Source of the DNA: an uncultured Synergistales bacterium
GTDB lineage: Bacteria > Synergistota > Synergistia > Synergistales > Aminobacteriaceae
Direction of reading: 5' to 3'
DNA length: 64,000 bases
Assembly (NCBI GenBank): GCA_905233725.1
Contig: CAJOEM010000002.1
Span: 34,913-98,912, forward strand
Shown here in pieces: positions 52,567-60,886 of this stretch (the first letter of the stretch is position 1; the number at the start of each line of letters is the position of its first letter). The notes beneath the pieces are model-generated. The model was not told the origin of the DNA. It saw only the letters and a list, made by a program, of their open reading frames with translations, and did not search any database. A program made the translations under genes and the position numbers.

Positions 52567-53820
52567 ATGACTGAAATTTTAATCGCTGGAACTGGTGCAG
52601 GCTCTGAGAATTTGCTCACACCTGAAGTAATTAACGCGCTGAAAAATTCCGAATGCGTCGTAGCTCACACTGGCAAAATTGCTCTAATCCGTAGATTTGC
52701 GAATCAAGCTGAATTATTCGAACTTGCTGACTTCAAGAATCTGCGTAATCTTGAGAAATTATTCCGGGAAATTCTGGCTGTTCACGAGAGAGTGTTATTG
52801 CTGGTCTCTGGAGACCCGGGTATGTTCAGTTTGATGTCGTTCGTCAGGCGGAAATTTCCGGGAGTGAATTTGCGAGCTTTGCCTGGGATAAGTTCTTTGC
52901 AAGTTTTGTGCGCGAGAGTTTGCGAGTCTTGGCACGACGCTGTGATAATCTCAGGACATGGGCGCGAAATTTCCCTTGTGAAATTGCTCAACACAGTCGA
53001 ACGTAACAGGCTCGTGATAATTTTCTGTGACGGCGTAAATTCTCCGGAGAAAATCTGTCGTGAATTGCTGGCTCTGGAGAATATTTGCGTAACGATTGGC
53101 GAGAATCTGAGTTTAGAATCCGAGAGAATATCTTCGGGAGCAGCGTCGGATTTTTGCGCTGAGATTTTTTCGACGAACTCGTTGATGATGATTCGCAATC
53201 TTGAGCCTTACACATTCCCAAGAACGAGATTGCGTGATGATGATTTTGTCAGGGATCCGCGTGTGAAGATTACGAACAGAAATTTGCGCTCGATAATTCT
53301 GGACGATTTAGGAATTTGTGAGAACTCGATTTTCTGGGACATTGGCGCGGGCACTGGCAGTATTTGTGTGAGTGTTGCGCTCGAAAATCCTGATTGCGAA
53401 ATTCACGCTGTAGATTTCAAAGCTGAATCCGCAAGAATCATTCGCGAAAATATCCGGAAATTCCACGTGCATAATATCGAGCTTCACAATTCCAGAGCCA
53501 GCGAAATTCTGCGAGAATTGCCAATCCCGACACACGTTTTCATCGGAGGAAATGGCGGCGAGTTATGCGAAATTCTTGAGTTCGTGAAAAATCTCGGAGC
53601 GAATATTCGTGTTTTAGTCGAGTGCGTTACGATTGAGAGTTTCGTCACAGGAGCTGCGATTCTGAAACATTGGGAGAATTTCACAGCCAAGCAGGTTATG
53701 ATCAGTGCGGTTAGTGAGGGAGAGTCAATCATGAAGTCGCGAAGTCCGGTTATGTTATTATCAGCCAAGACATGCGCTATAATTGAGAAAATATCTGGGA
53801 AAATATCTGAAGGGGAATGA
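52567..53820 (+). CDS. cbiET: Fused precorrin-6Y methyltransferase CbiE-CbiT
   Basis: 417-aa bifunctional enzyme. Residues ~1-200 are CbiE, a tetrapyrrole methylase (EILIAGTGAGSENLLTPEV, LLLVSGDPGMFSLM, LPGISSLQVLCARV). Residues ~220-415 are CbiT, a Rossmann methyltransferase/decarboxylase (FWDIGAGTGSICVSVALENP, HVFIGGNGGELCEIL). Equivalent to aerobic CobL. Start lies 12 bp after cbiD in a stretch of repeated ATGA triplets. The rest of the cobalamin pathway is outside the window. Confidence 0.92.
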   Translation: MTEILIAGTGAGSENLLTPEVINALKNSECVVAHTGKIALIRRFANQAELFELADFKNLRNLEKLFREILAVHERVLLLVSGDPGMFSLMSFVRRKFPGVNLRALPGISSLQVLCARVCESWHDAVIISGHGREISLVKLLNTVERNRLVIIFCDGVNSPEKICRELLALENICVTIGENLSLESERISSGAASDFCAEIFSTNSLMMIRNLEPYTFPRTRLRDDDFVRDPRVKITNRNLRSIILDDLGICENSIFWDIGAGTGSICVSVALENPDCEIHAVDFKAESARIIRENIRKFHVHNIELHNSRASEILRELPIPTHVFIGGNGGELCEILEFVKNLGANIRVLVECVTIESFVTGAAILKHWENFTAKQVMISAVSEGESIMKSRSPVMLLSAKTCAIIEKISGKISEGE

Positions 53821-53823
53821 ATT

Positions 53824-54681
53824 TTGTTAAGGGAATTAATCGTAAAGTCACTGATGCAGCAAACCGCTGGTTTCGACTTAATAATCGAGCCGGGAAAAAC
53901 TACGCGAAGTTTTCTGTTGGAATTGATACGCTATAGGGAATTGTTTTTCTTTCTCGCATGGAAAGATATTCTCGTGAGATACAAGCAGACTGTGATCGGT
54001 ATCGCCTGGAGTGTAATCAAGCCGCTGCTGAGCATGATAATCTTCACGATTGTTTTCGGACGGATTGCGAAATTGCCGAGTGGTGGTGTGCCGTATCCTG
54101 TGTTAGTATTCTCAGCTTTGTTACCGTGGCAATATTTCTCGAACGCTATGCAAGCCAGTGCTGAATCACTGATTCGTGTTGAGGCGATGATCAGCAAAGT
54201 TTATTTTCCGCGTCTGATTTTGCCTACATCTGCTGTACTCGTCAGCATGGTTGATTTCGTGATCTCATTCGTGCTGTTGTGCTTATTGATGCTTGTGTAT
54301 AGATTTATGCCATCGGCTCGAATCTTGTTGCTGCCGGTATTTTTTGTGCCAGCGACGTTAGCTGCGTTGGGAGTTGGCTACTGGTTCTCAGCGATTGGCG
54401 TGAAGTATCGCGATTTCAGACACATTATGCCGTTTATTATTCAGTTTGGCATGTACGTTTCGCCGGTTGGATTTTCAAGCTCGATTATTCCGGATAGATG
54501 GCGATTGATTTACAGCGTGAATCCGATTGTCGGAGTGATTGACGGTTTTAGATGGTGCATTCAGGGCAGCGATTTGTACGTGACGGGCTTTGTGTTGTCG
54601 ATTATCGTGTCGTTGCTGGTATTTTTCTACGGGCTGAGATTTTTCAGGCGAACTGAGAGATCGTTTGCGGATTTTATTTAA
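53824..54681 (+). CDS. wzm: Polysaccharide ABC exporter permease (Wzm type)
   Basis: 285-aa ABC-2 permease with six membrane segments, exporting O-antigen-like glycans. Pattern: YRELFFFLAWKDILVRYKQTVIG, VFSALLPWQYFSNAMQ, and YVSPVGFSSSIIPDRWR, IYSVNPIVGVIDGFRW. Start is TTG 53824 with AAGGGG upstream. Pairs with the ATPase that follows after 11 bp. Its placement after cbiET with only 3 bp is probably fortuitous operon fusion. Confidence 0.92.
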   Translation: MLRELIVKSLMQQTAGFDLIIEPGKTTRSFLLELIRYRELFFFLAWKDILVRYKQTVIGIAWSVIKPLLSMIIFTIVFGRIAKLPSGGVPYPVLVFSALLPWQYFSNAMQASAESLIRVEAMISKVYFPRLILPTSAVLVSMVDFVISFVLLCLLMLVYRFMPSARILLLPVFFVPATLAALGVGYWFSAIGVKYRDFRHIMPFIIQFGMYVSPVGFSSSIIPDRWRLIYSVNPIVGVIDGFRWCIQGSDLYVTGFVLSIIVSLLVFFYGLRFFRRTERSFADFI

Positions 54682-54692
54682 GGGGCAGATTC

Positions 54693-55964
54693 ATGTTAGC
54701 TATTAAAATCGAGAATCTTGGGAAGAGATATTTTATCACGCATCAGAATCGCGAAATATTCCTGTATAACGTTCTGGCGAATTACATGCGTAGAATTTGT
54801 CACCCGTTTGCGAAAAAATCCAGTGCAAATCGTGAGGAGTTCTGGGCTCTGAGAAATTTGTCGTTCAACGTTGAACAGGGCGAGCGAATTGGCATCGTCG
54901 GGCACAATGGCGCGGGGAAATCTACGTTGCTGAAGTTGCTGAGCAGAATCACAGACCCAACAGAGGGCAGAATTTCTATCAAGGGACGTGTGTCGAGTTT
55001 GTTGGAAGTTGGCACAGGTTTTCACCCGGATTTGACCGGACGCGAGAATATTTTCCTGAACGCTGCGATTTTGGGAATGCGTCGTAACGAGATAAAGCGC
55101 AATTTTGATGACATTGTTGAATTTGCTGGTGTCGAGAAATTTCTTGATACGCCGGTGAAGCGATATTCAAGCGGCATGTATGTCAGACTGGCATTCGCTA
55201 TTGCTGCACACTTGAACTCGGAAATTCTTGTCGTCGATGAAGTCCTGGCTGTAGGAGATCTGGATTTTCAGAAAAAATGCATGGGCAAAATGGACGATAT
55301 TAGCCACAAAGAAGGCCGTACGATTCTTTTTGTGAGCCATAATATGGGAGCAATTTCGCAATTATGCAATCGTGTAGTTTGCCTGAATGCTGGGAGAATG
55401 ACGCTTGACACGCGAGATGTTTCTGAAGGTGTTCGCCAATACATGAAGCTTTCGCAATTAACCGAGAGTGACGCTGAATGGAAAAACCCGGGTGATAAAT
55501 TCGAGAATGATTATTTCAAGCCGCTGCGATTCGGATTATATGACGCGAACGGGAAAATCATAACTGGCTCAGTCAAACGCAGCGATGAGATTTTCGCCGA
55601 GATTGAAGGTGTCGTGAAAAAATCGAATCCTGCGCTGTGTGTCGGTTACGCGCTGCATAATGAATCCGGGAACTTGCTGTACTGGACGTTCCAGACTGAT
55701 CAGGTGAAGAGTGCGAACGAATTACCGGTGCTTGATGGTCGTGTAATTTTGCGTGCGAGAGTTCCGCTGGAGATTCTGAATCTTGGCGAGAAGAGGCTCG
55801 AACTTGCTACACGAATTTACAACGGAGATTGGATAACTGTTCCGGGAAGGTCTAAGCCGCCGTCTGTTTCGTTTAATCTTGAGGGACCGATCAATGACTC
55901 GCCGTATTGCGTGGTTCAGAGAACTGGTCAAGTTGCGATCGATACGCCGTGGGAATTGGTCTAG
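54693..55964 (+). CDS. wzt: Polysaccharide ABC exporter ATPase with glycan-binding C-domain (Wzt type)
   Basis: 423-aa ATPase. NBD (~1-245): VGHNGAGKSTLLKLLSRI, GTGFHPDLTGRENIFLNAAILG, signature YSSGMYVRLAFAIA and Walker B LVVDEVLAVGD. C-terminal beta-sandwich (~260-420) resembles Wzt_C, which recognises the modified end of the glycan before export. The last 14 codons and the following terminator are duplicated downstream. No glycosyltransferase genes are nearby. Confidence 0.92.
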   Translation: MLAIKIENLGKRYFITHQNREIFLYNVLANYMRRICHPFAKKSSANREEFWALRNLSFNVEQGERIGIVGHNGAGKSTLLKLLSRITDPTEGRISIKGRVSSLLEVGTGFHPDLTGRENIFLNAAILGMRRNEIKRNFDDIVEFAGVEKFLDTPVKRYSSGMYVRLAFAIAAHLNSEILVVDEVLAVGDLDFQKKCMGKMDDISHKEGRTILFVSHNMGAISQLCNRVVCLNAGRMTLDTRDVSEGVRQYMKLSQLTESDAEWKNPGDKFENDYFKPLRFGLYDANGKIITGSVKRSDEIFAEIEGVVKKSNPALCVGYALHNESGNLLYWTFQTDQVKSANELPVLDGRVILRARVPLEILNLGEKRLELATRIYNGDWITVPGRSKPPSVSFNLEGPINDSPYCVVQRTGQVAIDTPWELV

Positions 55965-55974
55965 AGAATAATAA

Positions 55975-56013
55975 TCTCCTCTGAGGAGCGAATCTTCAGG
56001 GGAGAATTTTTTT
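55975..56013 (+). terminator. wzt terminator, copy A
   Basis: TCTCCTCTGA pairs with TCAGGGGAGA (ten pairs, one G-U) followed by seven T residues. Directly downstream of wzt. Confidence 0.85.
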
Positions 56014-56022
56014 GCGAGAAAT

Positions 56023-56191
56023 TTACGAGTTGCGTCTGCGGAATAATAACGGGATTGCGATTAATAACGCGAAATTTCCAGAGTTACAACCGCCACCGCC
56101 GCTGCTTTTGCCCGAAGTGTACGAGCGAGAATCTGAGTCGTAATTATGTGAGTTGTCTGAGTTGTCGCTGGTCTGGGATTGCTTGGCTGAG
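56023..56191 (-). pseudogene. Duplicated 3' fragment of the LRR surface-protein gene (Synerg-CTERM tail)
   Basis: The minus strand of copy A encodes, in one open frame to a TAA at 56023, a 54-residue tail matching residues 1431-1487 of the LRR protein. It keeps SGGGGCNSGNFALLIAIPLL and the RRR end. It differs by His to Tyr, His to Arg, one missing Asp-Asn-Ser repeat and silent changes. There is no start codon, and the fragment lies downstream of the intact gene's stop, so it is not translated as far as can be seen. Confidence 0.85.
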
Positions 56192-56234
56192 AACTGGTCA
56201 AGTTGCGATCGATACGCCGTGGGAATTGGTCTAG
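56192..56234 (+). pseudogene. Duplicated 3' fragment of wzt
   Basis: The first 43 bp of copy B repeat the last 14 codons and stop of wzt. No start codon or upstream frame; it lies inside the LRR 3' flank. Inert by-product of the tandem duplication. Confidence 0.85.
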
Positions 56235-56244
56235 AGAATAATAA

Positions 56245-56283
56245 TCTCCTCTGAGGAGCGAATCTTCAGGGGAGAATTTTTTT
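56245..56283 (+). terminator. wzt terminator, copy B
   Basis: Exact second copy of the wzt terminator, offset by 270 bp. It now stands just outside the stop of the LRR gene and would act as a back-up stop for plus-strand transcripts. Confidence 0.75.
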
Positions 56284-56291
56284 GCGCGAAA

Positions 56292-59200
56292 TTACGAGTT
56301 GCGTCTGCGGAATAATAACGGGATTGCAATTAATAACGCGAAATTTCCAGAGTTACAACCGCCACCGCCGCTGCTTTTGCCCGAAGTGTACGAGTGAGAA
56401 TCTGAGTCGTGATTGTGCGAGTTATCTGAGTTGTCTGAGTTGTCGCTGGTCTGGGATTGCTTGGCTGAAATAACTGGTCCGTAAACGTTCGGGGTTAAGT
56501 ACGAGTAGGCTTTGATGCGTCTGTCTGTGCTGACGGTCGTGATTCTGTTGCCGTAAATGTCCGTGAAATTTGCGTATGATGAAGAATCTGAAGTGCGTGC
56601 GCTTGCTGTCTCGTCAGGGATTCTCGGGAAAGCGTTCCAGACTAATTCGTAGCCGGTTGGGACTTTTGCGTCAATGCTGACATCGAAACTGTAATAACCC
56701 ATCGTGAAAACGCGAACTTCGTCTAAGATTGCGGCGATAATCATGTCGTCACTGGTTGCAACAGCGCGTTCTTGAGGCGTGAGTGATGCGATATTGCGAT
56801 TCGGATTCGTTGTGATTAACGGTATCGTTGATGTTGGAGTCGGAGTCTCTGGTGCAACAGGATCGTCATTTTCGCCAGAATTTCCGGAAGCACTCGCAAC
56901 TCTAAGAGTAAAATTTCGTGTGTCAGAACCTGATGAATTTGTCGCCTGAACTTTGAAACTGAAATAGCCGATTGCGACAGGTGTGCCTGTGATAGTTCCG
57001 TTGCTGTTTAGAACAAGTCCGTCCGGGAATCTGCTGCCGGATAATAACTGCCACGTAATCGGTGTGTTGCCTTTCGCGGAAAATTTTGTGCTGTATGCTA
57101 CGTTTTGAGTAATCGTGCCAAGATTGCTTGAAGTTGTAATCGTAGGTTTGTCGGAGTCGGTCGTGTCTTCGAGAACTGAGATCGTGAATTTACGCTCATC
57201 ATTGCCGACAACGTTCACAGCCCTAACTTGAAATTCGTAATCACCGAGTGTTGCCGTTGAACTGACTGTGCCGTTGATTACGCCGCCAGTTGTGAGTTTG
57301 AGACCATCGGGCAAATTTCCTGAACTTAAACTCCAGGTTACGGGCTTCGTTCCCATTGAGTAAATAACGCTTCGGTAATTCTTGTTGCGAGTTGCGCTGG
57401 GTAATCTGGTTCCGGTTGTGATCGAAGGCTTGGAAACGTCCGCAGTTTCGCCGATTGTGAGTGTGAAAGTTTTCGTGTCGGAATTGATTGCGTTCGCAGC
57501 TTGAATCGTGAATGTGAAAGTTCCGGTTGCAGTCGCTCGTCCAGAAATTATCCCCGAGCTGCTGAGAGTTAATCCGCCCGGCAAACTCCCGGAATCCAGG
57601 CTGAACGTGATCGGAGTTGTGCCTGTTGCGGTGATTCCGATGCTGTATTCAACACCGACGCGCCCGCTGGATAAATTCGTTGTGATGATCTTCGGAGCAG
57701 TTGCTTGATTTATTACGCTGGATTCGATTGTTAGCGTGAAAGCTCTTGACGTTGAGTAATACGTATCTGAAACCGTAATTGTAAAGTTGAACGTTCCTGC
57801 AACAGTCGGAGTTCCGGAGATTTCGCCACTCTCGGAGTTGAGAGAAAGTCCATCGGGTAATTCGCCCGAATACGTCCAGGTAAGAGTCTTCCCAAAACCT
57901 GAAGTAGCTGAGATTGTCGCGCTGTATGATTCACCTGTTGTGCCATTTGGAAGCTCGCTTGTCGTTATAACCGGAGCTTCTGCAATGCCGAACGAGACTT
58001 GTAGCGTGTAGCCTGAATTTCCTGTTGAATAATGGTAAGTAACGCTTGAAGGCAATGATGCGAATTTTGCAACACCATCGGAATAAGTCGTGTCGATTTC
58101 TGATTCTGAGTCATCATAGGCTTGAACGTCGGAAATTTTTGAGGAATCCGCGGATAACAGGCTGAAGAAAAATTCGTAGGGGTAATCGGAATCGTCGGTC
58201 TGAGTTAGTGGCTGTGAATCGATGACCTGCGTTGAGCCTGAGAAGCTTGTGAGTGATGAATTGCTGCTCAGGTCGATTATGGCAATGTCATTTGATGAGC
58301 AATCGAGATTTTTCAGAGCAGTGTTGCTTGAGAGATCGAGTTTGCTGACGCTGTTCTCCTGCAAGTATAGATATTCCAGCTGTGAGTTATTCGCCACGTC
58401 AAGAGCTGAGAGATTATTCACGGAGCAATTCAGGTAAATCAGGGAGGAATTTTTTGAAACGTCGATTTCGCTTAGAGAATTCGTGTCGCACTTGAGAATT
58501 TTCAGGAGCGTGTTGTTCGTTACGTCGAGAGTTTCAAGTGAGTTGTTATCGCACACAAGAATTTCCAGCAGAGTATTTTTCGAAACGTCGAGATTTTTCA
58601 GAGAGTTATTATCAGCTCCGAGATTTTTCAGTGACGTGAAGAGTTCCAAACCGGTGAAATCTGAGATTGTCCCAAGGTCTGAAGCGTAAGTTTTTCGTGA
58701 ACTGGAATCGCTTTGTGATTCGGATTCTGGTGTGAAAGTGTAATTCTCTGGAATCGCTGTGACGTTTGCGATCTCGTCGGAGCTTATGAAGCCATCGGAG
58801 TTCGTGTCGAAATGCGCGAGAACGTATGACCTGAAATTTTCGTCCGGGAAATATGACGCGTTAATCGGGTAGCCAAAGTTCGGGATCTCCGGTTCTGAGA
58901 ATGCGATTGTAACGTCCATCGTGAAGCCTGAAATTCCTGTTTCGTATATGTAAGTAGCTTTTGCCGGAACACTTGCGAACGTTGCGATTGCGTCTGAACC
59001 TGCGTTGAACGACACGCTGACGTAACTTGCGGATTCATCAGTTGCTGTTACGCTGGAAATATTTGCTGCATTTGCTTCGGTGACGATAGTTTTGAAGTCG
59101 AATTGCCACGGATACGATGCGCTGCCGGTAAATGTGAGAGCTTGTTTGCTGTCGAGAATTTGTCCGTCCGCGTCGAGATATGCCAGAGATGTGTTTGCGC

Positions 59201-60755
59201 TGAGATCAAGAATGCTGAGTTTGTTTGATGAGCAGTCGAGATATGTCAGAGCTGTGTTCGCTGAGAGATTTAAGCTCGACAAATTGTTCGCACTGATGTT
59301 GAGATGCCTGAGTTTCGCGTTCGAACTGAGATCGAGATTTGACAGGCTGTTGGCTTCGATGAAGAGTGATTCCAGCGCAGAATTTGACGACAGATTCACG
59401 CTTGAGAGATTGTTGTTGTCAAGCCCAAGCCTCAAGAGTGATGAGAATTTTTCGATTCCGGTCAAGTCTGAGACGTTTGCAAGAGTTGTCGAGTAATTCG
59501 CCGTTACACTGCCGTCGGAATTTTCGGTTAATGTGAAGCCTGATGGAATTGCCGTGACGTTTGAGATTTCGCTTCTGCTCAGGAAGCCGTCGGAGTCTGT
59601 GTCGAAGTAATTCGCGATGTGTGTGCGGAAATTGCTGTCGGGGAAATTTGTGGAATCGATTGCAAGCCCAGCTGTGATTGGATTGTACGAGCCGAAAATC
59701 AACATGACTTTCAGAGCTTTGCCGCTCAATCCGGTGTCGTAATCGTAAGTCACGATTGCGGGTTCAGCAGCGAATCTCACGACATCAGGATCGTCCGTGT
59801 CACGCTGAGTTTGTATTTCTGAGCCGTCCGACGCAAAAGCAGCAATGTTGTAAATATTTTCTGTTGAGCTGTATACGATGTAGTATAAATCGAATCCGTA
59901 CGGGTAATCTTCGCGTGAACTGTCGCTAATCTCACGGTCAGGAATTATTTTTTGGTATTCGCTCATGAAAATTTCGAGGGCAGAATTGTTGCTTAGGCTT
60001 ATTGCAGGCATACGATTGTTTTCGCAGTGCAGGATTTTTAGATTCGTGTTGTTCGAGAGAGAAAGTTCCTGTAAATCATCGCTCACACACCAAATATGTT
60101 CGAGTGCAGTTCCAGTTGAGAGAAATGACGGATTTTTAATATTGGGATTATAAGAGAAGTAGAAATATTTCAAGCTCCCGGGAATATTATACATGCTGTC
60201 GCTTATATCGGTAGAATTGCAGGAAAGATATTCAAGCGAGCTTTCGTTCGGGAAGTAAATGTCTGTTATGTGATTGTTGTCGCACTCGACGTACTGAAGT
60301 TTTGCGCTTTCAAGATAGAGTGTGCTTGTCAGATTGTTTCCTGAGCAAAATAGCGCAACAAGTTTGTCATTGCGATAAATATCAAGTGTTTCGAGATCGT
60401 TGTTTATGCACGCAAGAGTTGTCAGGTTCGGGAAATTGTCGATTCCTGAGAGAGATTTTATCCCGGATGGCAGATTGTAATTTGATTTCTGAATCGTAAT
60501 TTTCTCGGCATCATTGCTGATTGTGTAAGTGAAGCCGACAGGGATCGTTGTTACGCCTGCGATTTCGTTGTCGTCAAGTATATCGTCGTTGTTCTTGTCG
60601 AAGTTATTCTTGACGTAATTCCTGAAAATCTCGTCGGGGAAATAGTAAGAGTCAATGTCAACGTCTGCGAAAGACTGGTTACAGAACGCAAGCATGATTA
60701 TTATGATTGTTATCAGAAAGATTGCAAATTGTTTAGTATGATTTTTCATGTTCAT
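56292..60755 (-). CDS. Large surface protein: three EF-hand/LRR modules, four Ig-like repeats, Synerg-CTERM anchor
   Basis: 1487 aa. Sec signal peptide (1-30). Three modules (~36-355, 366-620, 632-925), each opening with YFPDE.FR-like sequence and an EF-hand-like loop (DKNNDDILDDNE at 53, DTDSDGFLSRSE, DTNSDGFISSDE), then leucine-rich repeats of LxxLDLSSN type, then a cap with YPY.F and TGxSGxxxxV. Four putative-Ig (He_PIG-like) repeats with LPDGLxLxSxGxIxGTP pattern (~928-1285). Pro/Thr linker (~1300-1310), a ~110-residue domain, Asp/Asn/Ser repeats and a sorting tail SGGGGCNSG, hydrophobic stretch, FRRRNS. Function unknown; adhesion or ligand binding is inferred. ATG 60755 has GGGAGG 13 nt upstream. 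Confidence 0.88.
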   Translation of the reverse strand: MNMKNHTKQFAIFLITIIIIMLAFCNQSFADVDIDSYYFPDEIFRNYVKNNFDKNNDDILDDNEIAGVTTIPVGFTYTISNDAEKITIQKSNYNLPSGIKSLSGIDNFPNLTTLACINNDLETLDIYRNDKLVALFCSGNNLTSTLYLESAKLQYVECDNNHITDIYFPNESSLEYLSCNSTDISDSMYNIPGSLKYFYFSYNPNIKNPSFLSTGTALEHIWCVSDDLQELSLSNNTNLKILHCENNRMPAISLSNNSALEIFMSEYQKIIPDREISDSSREDYPYGFDLYYIVYSSTENIYNIAAFASDGSEIQTQRDTDDPDVVRFAAEPAIVTYDYDTGLSGKALKVMLIFGSYNPITAGLAIDSTNFPDSNFRTHIANYFDTDSDGFLSRSEISNVTAIPSGFTLTENSDGSVTANYSTTLANVSDLTGIEKFSSLLRLGLDNNNLSSVNLSSNSALESLFIEANSLSNLDLSSNAKLRHLNISANNLSSLNLSANTALTYLDCSSNKLSILDLSANTSLAYLDADGQILDSKQALTFTGSASYPWQFDFKTIVTEANAANISSVTATDESASYVSVSFNAGSDAIATFASVPAKATYIYETGISGFTMDVTIAFSEPEIPNFGYPINASYFPDENFRSYVLAHFDTNSDGFISSDEIANVTAIPENYTFTPESESQSDSSSRKTYASDLGTISDFTGLELFTSLKNLGADNNSLKNLDVSKNTLLEILVCDNNSLETLDVTNNTLLKILKCDTNSLSEIDVSKNSSLIYLNCSVNNLSALDVANNSQLEYLYLQENSVSKLDLSSNTALKNLDCSSNDIAIIDLSSNSSLTSFSGSTQVIDSQPLTQTDDSDYPYEFFFSLLSADSSKISDVQAYDDSESEIDTTYSDGVAKFASLPSSVTYHYSTGNSGYTLQVSFGIAEAPVITTSELPNGTTGESYSATISATSGFGKTLTWTYSGELPDGLSLNSESGEISGTPTVAGTFNFTITVSDTYYSTSRAFTLTIESSVINQATAPKIITTNLSSGRVGVEYSIGITATGTTPITFSLDSGSLPGGLTLSSSGIISGRATATGTFTFTIQAANAINSDTKTFTLTIGETADVSKPSITTGTRLPSATRNKNYRSVIYSMGTKPVTWSLSSGNLPDGLKLTTGGVINGTVSSTATLGDYEFQVRAVNVVGNDERKFTISVLEDTTDSDKPTITTSSNLGTITQNVAYSTKFSAKGNTPITWQLLSGSRFPDGLVLNSNGTITGTPVAIGYFSFKVQATNSSGSDTRNFTLRVASASGNSGENDDPVAPETPTPTSTIPLITTNPNRNIASLTPQERAVATSDDMIIAAILDEVRVFTMGYYSFDVSIDAKVPTGYELVWNAFPRIPDETASARTSDSSSYANFTDIYGNRITTVSTDRRIKAYSYLTPNVYGPVISAKQSQTSDNSDNSDNSHNHDSDSHSYTSGKSSGGGGCNSGNFALLIAIPLLFRRRNS

Positions 60756-60790
60756 GTTAGAAAATTAGCCTCCCAAAATTATTCACAAGA

Positions 60791-60819
60791 ATTATACCGC
60801 GCATAATCGACTTTCCCAA
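60791..60819 (-). promoter_or_regulatory. Promoter for the LRR surface-protein gene
   Basis: Minus-strand TTGGGA (complement of 60814-60819), 17-bp spacer, TATAAT (complement of 60791-60796), ~36 bp before the start. A plus-strand TATAAT at 60827-60832 may serve the divergent membrane-protein gene. Confidence 0.5.
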
Positions 60820-60886
60820 AGTGTAATATAATATGTCATGAATTTTTTTGCGCACATGTACACGAACGAAAGGATTGATTTTTAGC

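Larger units (their letters stand above)
55922..56471. repeat. Imperfect tandem duplication, ~270 + 280 bp
   Basis: Copy A (55922-56191) and copy B (56192-56471) each span the end of wzt, its terminator, and the last ~55 codons of the convergent LRR gene. Differences: one base deleted in B, one extra 9-bp repeat (Asp-Asn-Ser codons) in B, and scattered substitutions. The 8-mer AACTGGTC stands at 55922, 56192 and 56472, so the duplication probably arose at this microhomology. The 327-bp space between wzt and the LRR gene is entirely explained by it. Confidence 0.92.

Noticed and set aside
55922-56471. Insertion-sequence remnant or CRISPR-like repeat
   Set aside because: Only two copies, no transposase, no terminal inverted repeats and no spacers; it is a simple tandem duplication of gene ends.
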